From: Blautia sp.
GTDB lineage: Bacteria > Bacillota > Clostridia > Lachnospirales > Lachnospiraceae
Reading direction: 5' to 3'
Length of the DNA stretch: 55,819 nt
Assembly (NCBI GenBank): GCA_017463155.1
Contig: JAFTPT010000003.1
Span: 1 to 55,819 of the forward strand
The position numbers and the translations under genes were made by a program. The notes beneath the pieces were generated by a model that saw only the letters and a list, made by a program, of their open reading frames with translations, was not told where the DNA came from and made no database searches. Each line of letters begins with the position of its first letter. Position 1 is the first letter of the stretch. Below, piece by piece: positions 25,558-33,843 of this stretch.

Positions 25558-27366
25558 ATGAAGGATAATAGACGAAGGATCAGCCCCGCAAACCGGATCT
25601 TACGATATCTGATGATCGCGGCAGTGATCTTTCTGCAGTATGTACAGCTGCAGTACAGCGTGACGGAGGATCTGCCCGTGATCTTTACACAGGATCTGCG
25701 GGTGATGCTGCTGAACATGGCTTTTCTGGGGGCCCTTACGATGGCACTGTCGCTGGTCCTGCAGAGTATGACCTTTACGCTGCTTCTAAGCTCGCTGGCC
25801 GTGACGCTCTGGTCGATCGCGAACCACTATGTGATCCTCTTTCACGGAAGTCCCCTGTTTCCGAGCGAGCTTCTGAATTTCCAGACGGCGATGAACGTGA
25901 CGGGCGGCTACCGGTTCGAGATCAGTTCCGTGGTCATCTGCCTTGTCGGCCTCTTCGCCGGAGAGGTCGTGCTGGTCCTGCTGCATCATCTGCTGTGCCG
26001 GGAAAAAGGGCTCATTTCGATCAGGAGCTGGTTTCTTCACCTGCTGGTACTGGCACTGCTGTCGGGACTTTTTTATCTGGGCATGTTCAGCCGCTTCCGC
26101 GTGGTGGACGAGACGGTGCTCAGCTGGCTCTGGAGCCGAAATATCGAGACCTCCGGGTTCTGTGTGTGCAGTGTGGAAAACCTGAAAAAGATGCTGTACC
26201 CGTACCGCGTTCCGGAGGGATACGCGGATACGGCCATCAAAGAGGAACCGGCTGCGGCCGCGGGTACGGCGAAGGTACAGCCGGACGTGATATTGATCCT
26301 CAATGAGACCTTCTGCGATCTTGATTACTATTCGGATGTGCAGGCGGACAGCGGATATCTGGATGATTTTTACGCCCTGAAAAACGCGTCCTTCGGCCAT
26401 GCACTGGTGTCGCTGGAGGGCGGCGGGACCAACAATTCGGAGTATGAGCTCCTGACATCCAACTCCATGTACCTGCTGAACAACGACGCTCCGTTCAACT
26501 ATGTGGACCTGGCATCGACAGACGCGCAGGCGGCCGCGTATTTCCATGCCCTTGGCTATGAGACCTACGCGATGCACTGCGGGACGCCGGAGAATTATGC
26601 CAGGGACAAGGCATACCCGGGCATGGGCTTTGACCATATTCTGCTCGGCAAGGAGGTTTTTTCGAATCATCATTCCTATGGGAACCGGAACTGGCTCGAT
26701 GAGGACAGCTATCTGGAGCTGGAACGGCTCTACGAGGAAGATACGGGGAAGCCGAAATTCATGTATCTTCTCACCTTCCAGAACCATGGAGGTTACGAGA
26801 AGAACGATCCATCCATGGATACGGTCCATACGACGAAGGATCTCGGAGACGTGACGGACGACGTGGATGAGTTTCTGACGAGTATTTCGATCTCGGCGGA
26901 GGCGTTCCTTACCCTGACCGCGTATTTTGAAAAGGCGGACCGGCCGGTGATCATCTGCATGGTGGGCGATCACGCGCCGTCCTTTGTCGGAGAACTTCCC
27001 TCCGACCCGGAGCGGACCGAGGAGGAAGCCGCCCTCGCAAAGCGCGTCGTGCCCTATGTGATCTGGTCCAATTTTGACGCGGATCTGCCGGAAAACGGCC
27101 TGTCCGCGACCATGACGGACCTTCTTCCGATGACGGAGAAGGCCGCGGGGCTTCCGCTTACCAAGTACGGAAACACGATCCTTGCGCTGCAGGAGGAGGT
27201 TCCCTTCCGCTCGGCGATCGGCCTTTATGAGACAAAGGACGGGGAAATCTTTTCCTACGAGGACGAAAACCCGCTCCGGGAAAAGCTGCTGCAGTATTTT
27301 TATCTGGAATACAACGGCCTGCGCGCCGGCAGTGATTATCATAAGGAATATTTCCTGCCTGAATAA
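25558..27366 (+). CDS. LtaS-like membrane phosphoglycerol transferase / sulfatase-fold enzyme
   Basis: 602 residues. About five membrane helices (residues 15-185) precede an extracellular alkaline-phosphatase-superfamily domain. E-T-F-C-D starts the domain, E-G-G-G-T-N-N-S-E-Y (near residue 289) supplies the likely nucleophile threonine, and G-D-H-A-P-S (near 470) is the metal-binding pair. Enzymes of this plan polymerise or attach glycerol phosphate from phosphatidylglycerol outside the membrane (LtaS family). Next to TagD and four CDP-glycerol transferase genes this supports a glycerol-phosphate-decorated surface polymer. Whether it makes lipoteichoic acid or modifies a glycan is not decidable. 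Confidence 0.82.
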   Translation: MKDNRRRISPANRILRYLMIAAVIFLQYVQLQYSVTEDLPVIFTQDLRVMLLNMAFLGALTMALSLVLQSMTFTLLLSSLAVTLWSIANHYVILFHGSPLFPSELLNFQTAMNVTGGYRFEISSVVICLVGLFAGEVVLVLLHHLLCREKGLISIRSWFLHLLVLALLSGLFYLGMFSRFRVVDETVLSWLWSRNIETSGFCVCSVENLKKMLYPYRVPEGYADTAIKEEPAAAAGTAKVQPDVILILNETFCDLDYYSDVQADSGYLDDFYALKNASFGHALVSLEGGGTNNSEYELLTSNSMYLLNNDAPFNYVDLASTDAQAAAYFHALGYETYAMHCGTPENYARDKAYPGMGFDHILLGKEVFSNHHSYGNRNWLDEDSYLELERLYEEDTGKPKFMYLLTFQNHGGYEKNDPSMDTVHTTKDLGDVTDDVDEFLTSISISAEAFLTLTAYFEKADRPVIICMVGDHAPSFVGELPSDPERTEEEAALAKRVVPYVIWSNFDADLPENGLSATMTDLLPMTEKAAGLPLTKYGNTILALQEEVPFRSAIGLYETKDGEIFSYEDENPLREKLLQYFYLEYNGLRAGSDYHKEYFLPE

Positions 27367-27472
27367 CTCCTGCGTGACAGATACGGTTTTTTGTGGTATA
27401 CTCTTGCTTTGACCATGATGAGAGCGCTTAGAGAAGAGCGCCTGCAGATGCATGAGGGAGGGCACACTGGTT

Positions 27473-27889
27473 ATGAGACGTGTGATCACATACGGAACTT
27501 ATGATCTTCTTCATTACGGACATATCAATCTTCTCCGCCGGGCCAAAGAGCTTGGGGATTATCTGATCGTGGCGTTGTCCACGGATGAGTTCAACTGGAA
27601 CGAAAAGCAGAAAAAGTGCTATTTTTCCTATGATAAACGCAAACAGCTTCTGGAGGCGATCCGGTATGTGGATCTGGTGATCCCGGAGGAGAGCTGGGAG
27701 CAGAAGCGTTCCGATATCCACGAGTATCATGTGGATACCTTCGTGATCGGGGACGACTGGGAGGGAAAATTCGATTTCCTGAAGGAGGAAGGCTGCGAGG
27801 TGGTCTATCTGCCCAGGACGCCGGAGATCTCCACGACCCAGATCAAGAAGGATCTGACATCAAAGAAGAAGGAGCCGGAACAAGCATGA
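27473..27889 (+). CDS. tagD: Glycerol-3-phosphate cytidylyltransferase
   Basis: 138 residues from the ATG at 27473; homologues begin M-x-x-V-I-T-Y-G-T-F-D, and the earlier ATG at 27452 lacks a ribosome site whereas GGGAGG lies about 10 nt before 27473. The nucleotidyltransferase motif H-Y-G-H is at residues 14-17 and R-T-P-E-I-S-T-T-Q-I-K near 112 matches the family. It makes CDP-glycerol from CTP and glycerol 3-phosphate, the donor for the four TagF-like enzymes downstream. Its stop overlaps the next start by 4 nt (ATGA). Confidence 0.93.
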   Translation: MRRVITYGTYDLLHYGHINLLRRAKELGDYLIVALSTDEFNWNEKQKKCYFSYDKRKQLLEAIRYVDLVIPEESWEQKRSDIHEYHVDTFVIGDDWEGKFDFLKEEGCEVVYLPRTPEISTTQIKKDLTSKKKEPEQA

Positions 27890-28671
27890 TCGATCGCTTC
27901 ATAATGGATATCCGTAAATATTTTGCCTACGCCCGGTATTCCGCCTGGTCGGATCTGAAGGCGGAGGTGGCCAGCTCCTACCTGAACTGGCTCTGGTGGA
28001 TCCTGGATCCGCTGATGTTTATGCTGGTGTATACCTTTATCGCCGGCGTGGTGTTCAAGAGCAGGGTGGATTATTTTCCGCTGTTCGTCTTTATCGGCCT
28101 GACGATCTGGGACTTTTTCAGCAAGAATGTCCAGGGCTCGGTCAAGATGATGCGGCTGAATGTGGGCATCATCTCCAAGGTTTATATTCCCAAATATATC
28201 CTGCTTCTGCAGCGGGTGATGGTGAACGCCTTCAAGATGATGATCTGCTGGGGACTGATCGTCATCATGATGATCATCTACCGGGTGCCGGTCACCTTCA
28301 ACATCCTGTACCTGATCCCGGTGCTGATCGAGATCACGCTTTTGTCCTTCGGGATCGGCTGCCTGGTCATGCACTTCGGCGTCTTTGTGGATGACCTGTA
28401 CAATGTGGTGCAGATCGTGCTGCGGCTCATGTTTTACATGTCCGGGATCTTCTACTCCATCGAGGATAAGGTCGAGGATCCGCTCAGGACGATCATGATC
28501 TCGGTGAATCCCGCCTCCATGCTGATCAACTCCGCCCGGTTATGTGTACTGTATTCGAGCGCACCGTACCGGAAGCTCATGCTGATCTGGGGCGTGGTGT
28601 CCGTGTTTGTATGCTGGCTCGGGGTACACGTCGTCTACAAATACGAAAATAGTTACGTGAAGGTAATGTAG
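27886..28671 (+). CDS. ABC-2 type polysaccharide/teichoic acid export permease (TagG/Wzm-like)
   Basis: 261 residues with about six membrane helices and a short cytoplasmic N-terminal helix, typical of TagG/Wzm permeases. It carries polymer across the membrane with the ATPase encoded at 29405-30166. The gene is coupled to tagD by ATGA. Its stop codon lies immediately before the left end of element B, which separates it from its ATPase partner by more than 700 bp, although such pairs are normally adjacent. Confidence 0.9.
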   Translation: MIDRFIMDIRKYFAYARYSAWSDLKAEVASSYLNWLWWILDPLMFMLVYTFIAGVVFKSRVDYFPLFVFIGLTIWDFFSKNVQGSVKMMRLNVGIISKVYIPKYILLLQRVMVNAFKMMICWGLIVIMMIIYRVPVTFNILYLIPVLIEITLLSFGIGCLVMHFGVFVDDLYNVVQIVLRLMFYMSGIFYSIEDKVEDPLRTIMISVNPASMLINSARLCVLYSSAPYRKLMLIWGVVSVFVCWLGVHVVYKYENSYVKVM

Positions 28672-28672
28672 G

Positions 28673-29319
28673 GCTCACAGTTTAAAGGAACAGAGAGGAC
28701 GTACGCTGCGGATTTCGAAGATCTCTCTGCCCGCAAGGTCCCGGGCAACGGCTCGGCGAGCTAAGCTCCAACTTCAACTTACAGAACGCTCAGCAAGGGC
28801 TTCGCGTTCTGAGTTTCCGTAGGAGCTGGATCTTGCCTCGCCTAAGAACGCCCTGAAAAGACCTTGCCTGGCATAGAAAGATCTTCTTCTCCAGCAGCTG
28901 TACTGTCCGATCTCTGTGTGGCTTTAATCGGTTCGCCCGGAAGCCACTGCTGCTGACGGCCAGAAGTTAGCGCTGCGCGAACGATCCGCTGTAGGGTCCT
29001 GACAAATTCTCCCAACGCGTCATACTGCGTTCGCCGGAAGTGTACAGCTGTCGGCCAGGGGTTACCGCTTCGCGCGCTATCGGTTGATTTGTCAGGATGA
29101 TACAGCTGCAGGTGGATGAAAATCCATCTCTGCTGAGCAAGGGCTTTTGAGGGCGCATTTAGGAGAGGCAAGATCCAGCGCTTACGGAAACTCAAAACGC
29201 GAAGCCTTTGCTGAGCGTTTTGTAAGTTGTAGTTTGCGCTTAGCTCGCCTCGACGTTGCCCGGGGCCTTGCGGGCAGAGAGGATTTTTATTACCGCAGCG
29301 TACACTGATTAACTGCAAT
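28673..29319. mobile_element. Element B: second copy of the inverted-arm element, inside the exporter operon
   Basis: Left arm about 28673-28910, right arm (inverted) about 29098-29319, shorter centre than element A. It starts G-CTCACAGTTTAA as in A, but the right end has decayed (AACTGCAATG for AACTGTGAGCG). The centre holds TCCTGACAAAT / ATTTGTCAGGA inverted (28997-29007, 29087-29097) and two copies of the GGCCAG..GTTA.CGCT.CGCG module (from 28958 and 29053) that also occurs in element A's centre. The closing stem of the left unit pairs 28695-28711 with 28869-28886; that of the right unit pairs 29119-29133 with 29274-29287. No protein is credible. The rest of the gap to 29404 holds only the ATPase ribosome site. 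Confidence 0.75.
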
Positions 29320-29404
29320 GAGGAAGTACTTTCGTTTGTTGGAATATGGGAGCGTCCCTTGTTCTTCAGGAACGAGTAAAAATAAACTACGAGAGAGGTT
29401 TCGG

Positions 29405-30166
29405 ATGGAAGATAACAGAACAGAAGAGCGGGAGATTGCCCTGGAGGTGCATGATCTGCACATCTGCTATCGCATTCTCAAATCGTTTTCAATAAAAAAG
29501 AGCCTGCTGCATATGCTGCGGGGCCAGAAGGTCAAGCCGGAGATTTACGAGGCGGTCCGGGGCGTCAGCTTCTCCCTGCCCAAGGGCGAGATCCTGGGCA
29601 TCATCGGCAAGAACGGCAGCGGAAAATCGACCATGCTTCGCGCCATCGCCGGCATCTTCAGCCCGGATGAAGGCTATATCGATCTGCACGAGCACAGTAT
29701 TGCCCTTTTGTCCATCGGCGTCGGATTCCAGCGGGAGCTGACCGGGCGCGAAAACATCGTCCTCAGCGGTATGCTGCTGGGTTTCTCCGAGGAGGCGGTC
29801 CGGGCCAAGATGGACGAGATCGTAGAATTCGCGGATCTCGGGAAATTCATCGACATGCCGGTACGGACCTACTCGAGCGGCATGCACTCCAAGCTGGCCT
29901 TCTCCATCACAGCGATCCTGGAGACGGACATCATGCTGGTGGACGAGGTCCTGAGCGTCGGTGACTGGAAATTCAAAAAGAAAAGCTTTGCAAAGATGGA
30001 AGAACTGATCAACGACTCCGACCGGACCGTCGTGATCGTCTCCCACAACATGGAACATCTCCGCTCGCTGTGCACGAAGATCCTGTGGCTGCACGACGGC
30101 GAGATCAAGATGATGGGCCCGACGGATGAAGTCCTGCCCGCATACCAGGAATATATGAACAAATGA
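29405..30166 (+). CDS. ABC transporter ATPase for surface polymer export (TagH/Wzt-like)
   Basis: 253 residues from the ATG at 29405, preceded by AGAGAGG; a longer reading from 29318 would begin at the edge of element B without a ribosome site. Walker A G-K-N-G-S-G-K-S-T at 68-76, signature S-S-G-M near 158, Walker B M-L-V-D-E near 178, and the D-loop S-V-G-D. The N-terminal Y-R-I-L-K-S-F-S and short length, with no carbohydrate-binding C-terminal domain, resemble TagH/RfbB-type ATPases. Energises export with the permease at 27886-28671. Confidence 0.92.
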   Translation: MEDNRTEEREIALEVHDLHICYRILKSFSIKKSLLHMLRGQKVKPEIYEAVRGVSFSLPKGEILGIIGKNGSGKSTMLRAIAGIFSPDEGYIDLHEHSIALLSIGVGFQRELTGRENIVLSGMLLGFSEEAVRAKMDEIVEFADLGKFIDMPVRTYSSGMHSKLAFSITAILETDIMLVDEVLSVGDWKFKKKSFAKMEELINDSDRTVVIVSHNMEHLRSLCTKILWLHDGEIKMMGPTDEVLPAYQEYMNK

Positions 30167-30216
30167 CCTCGCTTTCCCGAGGCTGACACGCCAAAAGAGA
30201 AGCAATGGAGGTCTGA

Positions 30217-30255
30217 AAAAAGCCTGAATCCTCATAACAAAGGATACAGGCTTTT
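30217..30255 (+). terminator. Terminator after the exporter ATPase gene
   Basis: AAAAGCCTG-A-ATCCT pairs with AGGAT-A-CAGGCTTTT, followed by CTTTTA. Ends the tagD-exporter transcript before the convergent glycosyltransferase. Confidence 0.85.
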
Positions 30256-30333
30256 CTTTTATTTCCGCGGTAAAGACATTGACAAAAACAGTAAAGAACA
30301 GTAAAAACTCAATTAAAACGGCGGAGTACTGAG

Positions 30334-30420
30334 ATGAAAAAGAATCCATATATGCTGGTTTTTGGCAGAGAGCCTTCCCAGTTCATTTCGAGAGCGTACC
30401 AGTGGCTATCTTTTTTGAAG
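30334..30420 (+). pseudogene. 5' fragment of an AAA-type ATPase gene
   Basis: The first ~20 codons (M-K-K-N-P-Y-M-L-V-F-G-R-E-P-S-Q-F-I-S-R) resemble the N-terminus of a family of bacterial/archaeal AAA-type ATP-binding proteins (N-P-F-x-L-x-F-G-x-x-P). A TTGACA box at 30279 and a GGAG ribosome site precede it. After about 30396 the sequence runs into the end of the opposite-strand glycosyltransferase gene, so only a stub remains. Identification is by memory of the family, hence tentative. Confidence 0.35.
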
Positions 30421-30422
30421 TA

Positions 30423-31481
30423 TCAATCAAAGCCCCGGAAGGGATGCTGCTGCAGGCGGATCTTCAGGAACCGCCGGTATTCCTCCGGAGTTTTGTACTC
30501 GCAGCGGATCATGGCTTCGCACATATGAAGCCATGAGCTGTAAAAATACCAGTATTTGTGCAGGAATTTCGGAAGATACTGGGGAATCAGCGGATTCTTT
30601 CGCCAGGCGGGGTAACGCGTACGGAGAAACCAGAAGCATCGGGTGATGATCCGGAGCTTCAGGAAAAGCCGGCCGTGCTGTTCGTCGGGCAGCAGCTGCC
30701 AGCCACGGACGCAGGTCCGGTTGACCGCCCAGTATTCCAGGGCATCGCGATACCGGTCGTACAGGCCTTTTTTCTTAAAGATCCGTCGTGTATAGGCGAG
30801 AGAGCGGGTCGTATCCAGCATCCCTTTGGAGATTGCCGAGGAAAACCCCAGGTTGTAACGGTAAAAATACAGAGGCTCCCAAAGGACACCGATGCAGGAG
30901 GCCGAAGCATTCTGGAACAATGCGGGCGGAACATCCTCATATCGGATGCCGACGGGAAACAGACACTCAAGGAACAGGTCCCGGCGGATCAGCTTGTTCC
31001 AGGGATAGGGCGAAGCCATTGCGAGCCGGTTGGGAGTGTCGGCCAGACAGAAATTGTCCGACGCGAACAAGGGAAGCTTGACCGAGATCTTTCCGGTTGT
31101 GCAGTCATACTGGTCAAACCCGAAGAGGACAAGGTCATTGCCGTCCCTGGAGGCTTTGCGGTACAGCTTTTCGCAGGCATCGAGGTACAGTCTGTCGTCA
31201 CTGTCCGCAAACAGGATATATTCGCCGGAAGAGTGCTGCGCACCGTAGTTCCGGGCATAGCTCACGCCGTGGTTCTCCATGGAAAAGACCCGGATCAGGT
31301 CCGGATAACGGTCTGCGTACGCAGCCAGAATATCCGCGGAGCCGTCAGTGCTGCCGTCGTTGACGACGATGATCTCGAGCCCTTCCTGCATGGTCTGGCC
31401 CACGAGACTGTCCAGGCATTCCGCAAGGTATTTTTCGGCATTGTATACCGGAACGATGATGCTGATCCTGATATTATCCAT
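30423..31481 (-). CDS. Family-2 glycosyltransferase
   Basis: 352 residues from the ATG at 31481, which has GGAGGG 8 nt upstream; the earlier ATG at 31517 lacks one. I-I-V-P-V-Y-N, V-V-N-D-G-S-T-D and D-S-D-D at 93-96 define the GT-A domain. The C-terminal ~100 residues are Trp/Tyr/Arg-rich and may associate with membrane or polymer. It is the only gene of the polysaccharide region between 24.3 and 41.3 kb on the minus strand. Confidence 0.88.
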   Translation of the reverse strand: MDNIRISIIVPVYNAEKYLAECLDSLVGQTMQEGLEIIVVNDGSTDGSADILAAYADRYPDLIRVFSMENHGVSYARNYGAQHSSGEYILFADSDDRLYLDACEKLYRKASRDGNDLVLFGFDQYDCTTGKISVKLPLFASDNFCLADTPNRLAMASPYPWNKLIRRDLFLECLFPVGIRYEDVPPALFQNASASCIGVLWEPLYFYRYNLGFSSAISKGMLDTTRSLAYTRRIFKKKGLYDRYRDALEYWAVNRTCVRGWQLLPDEQHGRLFLKLRIITRCFWFLRTRYPAWRKNPLIPQYLPKFLHKYWYFYSSWLHMCEAMIRCEYKTPEEYRRFLKIRLQQHPFRGFD

Positions 31482-31659
31482 GTAGTACTCCCTCCGGTGC
31501 TGGAACAGACAGATCAATGGTTTACCATGCTATTTTACCAAAATTCCGGAATTCCCGCAATGTTTTATGAATCAGGCAAGAGAACTGGCGTTGCCGTAGG
31601 AAGTATGGTATACTAAAAAAAGGGTCTGTCCGGAACCAGAAACCGGGGCAGATTCTCAC

Positions 31660-33066
31660 ATGATATTCATAGCAAGAGAGGAAAAATCTTTGTCCGGAAA
31701 GATCAGCAAACGCGAAGATTACAAAAGACTGATCATCTTCTGCATGGCCATTATGATCGTATTGGCGCAGACGGCGGTCTTTGCATACGTCTGGTACGAC
31801 TACTATCGTGCCCTTATTTTTGAACCCTTCTGGCGGAAAGGTAACTGGGTCCTGATCGCCATCTACGGGGTGATCAATTTTATGTTCTCGCACATGTACG
31901 GGGGACTCCGGGTCGGCTTCCTCAAGAAGATCGACGTGTTTTATTCGCTGACACTGGCGATGATCTGTACCAACATCTTTGCGTACCTCGAGATCACGCT
32001 GATCAACCGCTGGTTCCTGTCACCGGTTCCGATCCTCAAGATGTCGGCGGTACAGATCGTCCTGATCCTGGTCTGGATCTTTGTGTCCAGGCGCGTTTAT
32101 TCTCACTATTACCATGCGCGGAACCTGCTGGTGATCTTCGGTGAAAAGGATCCCGGGGAGCTGATCGGCAAGATGAACAGCCGCAGCGACAAATACAATA
32201 TCTGCGCCAAGGTCAACGTGGACCGCGGCGAGGAGGAAGTGCACCGGATCATGGAGGATTACGACGGCGTGATCATCTGGGATCTGCCTTCCCAGATCCG
32301 CAACCGGTACTTAAAGTACTGCTTTGAACACTCCATCCGCTGCTACCTGAGCCCGAAGATCTCGGACGTGATCCTGATGGGTTCGGAGCGGATCCACCTG
32401 TTCGATACGCCGCTTCTTTTGTCGAGGAATTACGGCCTTTCGGTGGAACAGCGGGCGATCAAGAGAGTCGCCGATATCGTTCTGTCCGGATGTGCCATCG
32501 TGCTGCTGTCGCCCCTGATGGCGATCTGTGCCATCGCGGTGCGGCTCTGCGACAAAGGGCCGGTCTTTTATACGCAGGAGCGGCTCACGAGGAACGGAAA
32601 ACCCTTCCGGATCTGGAAATTCCGCAGCATGTACGTGAACGCGGAGAAGAACGGAGCGAGGCTTGCGACCCGGCATGACAGCCGTATCACGCCGGTCGGC
32701 AAGGTGCTTCGGAACCTGCACCTGGATGAGCTTCCCCAGCTTTTTAATGTGTTCATGGGGGACATGTCCATGGTGGGACCGCGCCCCGAGCGCAGGGAGA
32801 TCATGAAGGAATACGAAAAAGAGATTCCCGAATTCATGTACCGCCTGAAGGTCAAGGCCGGCCTGACCGGCTACGCCCAGGTCTATGGAAAATACAACAC
32901 GACGCCCTATGATAAGCTGAAGCTGGATCTGTTCTATATCGAGAACTTTTCTTTCCTTCTGGATCTGAAGCTGCTTTTCATGACGGTCAAGATCTTCTTC
33001 CAGAAAGAGGTCTCCGAAGGCGTTGACGACAAGCAGAAAAATGCACTGAAGGATTCAGAGGAATGA
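31660..33066 (+). CDS. Polyprenyl-phosphate sugar phosphotransferase (WbaP/WcaJ-type)
   Basis: 468 residues as given. Four N-terminal membrane helices (to about 150), a Rossmann-like middle (150-255), one more hydrophobic segment, then the conserved catalytic block G-P-V-F-Y-T-Q-E-R, F-R-I-W-K-F-R-S-M, D-E-L-P-Q-L-F-N-V-F, M-S-M-V-G-P-R-P-E and K-x-G-L-T-G-Y-A-Q-V. It transfers a sugar phosphate to undecaprenyl phosphate and so starts a repeat-unit glycan. The true start may be the TTG at 31690, which has AGAGAGGA 7 nt upstream, whereas the ATG at 31660 has only a poor site. It overlaps the next gene by 4 nt (ATGA). Confidence 0.92.
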   Translation: MIFIAREEKSLSGKISKREDYKRLIIFCMAIMIVLAQTAVFAYVWYDYYRALIFEPFWRKGNWVLIAIYGVINFMFSHMYGGLRVGFLKKIDVFYSLTLAMICTNIFAYLEITLINRWFLSPVPILKMSAVQIVLILVWIFVSRRVYSHYYHARNLLVIFGEKDPGELIGKMNSRSDKYNICAKVNVDRGEEEVHRIMEDYDGVIIWDLPSQIRNRYLKYCFEHSIRCYLSPKISDVILMGSERIHLFDTPLLLSRNYGLSVEQRAIKRVADIVLSGCAIVLLSPLMAICAIAVRLCDKGPVFYTQERLTRNGKPFRIWKFRSMYVNAEKNGARLATRHDSRITPVGKVLRNLHLDELPQLFNVFMGDMSMVGPRPERREIMKEYEKEIPEFMYRLKVKAGLTGYAQVYGKYNTTPYDKLKLDLFYIENFSFLLDLKLLFMTVKIFFQKEVSEGVDDKQKNALKDSEE

Positions 33067-33815
33067 CAGACAGGATCAGACCGGCCGTTTCCGTTGTGAT
33101 GCCGGTATACAATGGAAAAGCGTATATCAGGCAGGCGGTGGATTCGGTCTTCAGGCAGGATGTGCCTCTGGAGCTGCTTGTGATCGACGATCGCTCGACC
33201 GACGGTACGGCGGAGGCGCTGAAGGCGTACATGGACCGGCCGGACTTCCGGTATTTCCGGAATGAGCGGAACCTCGGTGCGGGTGCTTCCAGGAACCGCG
33301 GCGTCCGGGAGGCACGCGGGGAATACATCGCTTTTCTGGACGCGGACGACTGGTGGGAGCAAGGCAAGCTTTCCGAGCAGCTGCAGGTCCTTAAAAGGAC
33401 CGGCTGTGTGCTCTGTACGACCGGGCGCAAGCTCATCCGGTCCGACGGAAGCCCGACAGGAAAATACATTCCGGTGAGGGAGACCATCACCTGCCGGGAG
33501 CTTCTTAAGCACAATTCCATCAACTGTTCATCCGTGGTGCTCCGGCGCGACGTGGCCCTGGCTTTCCCGATGGAGCATGAGGACAGCCACGAGGATTACA
33601 TCTGCTGGCTCCGGATCCTGCAGAAGTACGGCAAAGCGGCCGGGATCAACAAGCCCTATCTGGCTTATCGGCTGAGCGAAGGAAGCAAGTCCCGGAACAA
33701 GCTGAAGTCCGCGCATATGACCTACACGGCCTACCGCTATGCAGGCTACGGACCGCTGAAAAGCGCGGCTTTTTTTGTATCCTACATGGTACACGGGATC
33801 ATGAAGTATATGTAG
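33063..33815 (+). CDS. Family-2 glycosyltransferase
   Basis: 250 residues. V-V-M-P-V-Y-N, V-I-D-D-R-S-T-D, R-N-R-G and D-A-D-D at 93-96. Short GT2 typical of the second sugar transfer after the initiating phosphotransferase, to which it is coupled through ATGA. Cytoplasmic face of the membrane. Donor and acceptor unknown. Confidence 0.9.
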   Translation: MTDRIRPAVSVVMPVYNGKAYIRQAVDSVFRQDVPLELLVIDDRSTDGTAEALKAYMDRPDFRYFRNERNLGAGASRNRGVREARGEYIAFLDADDWWEQGKLSEQLQVLKRTGCVLCTTGRKLIRSDGSPTGKYIPVRETITCRELLKHNSINCSSVVLRRDVALAFPMEHEDSHEDYICWLRILQKYGKAAGINKPYLAYRLSEGSKSRNKLKSAHMTYTAYRYAGYGPLKSAAFFVSYMVHGIMKYM

Positions 33816-33843
33816 CTGAAGTCATAGATAACAGGTTATTCAT

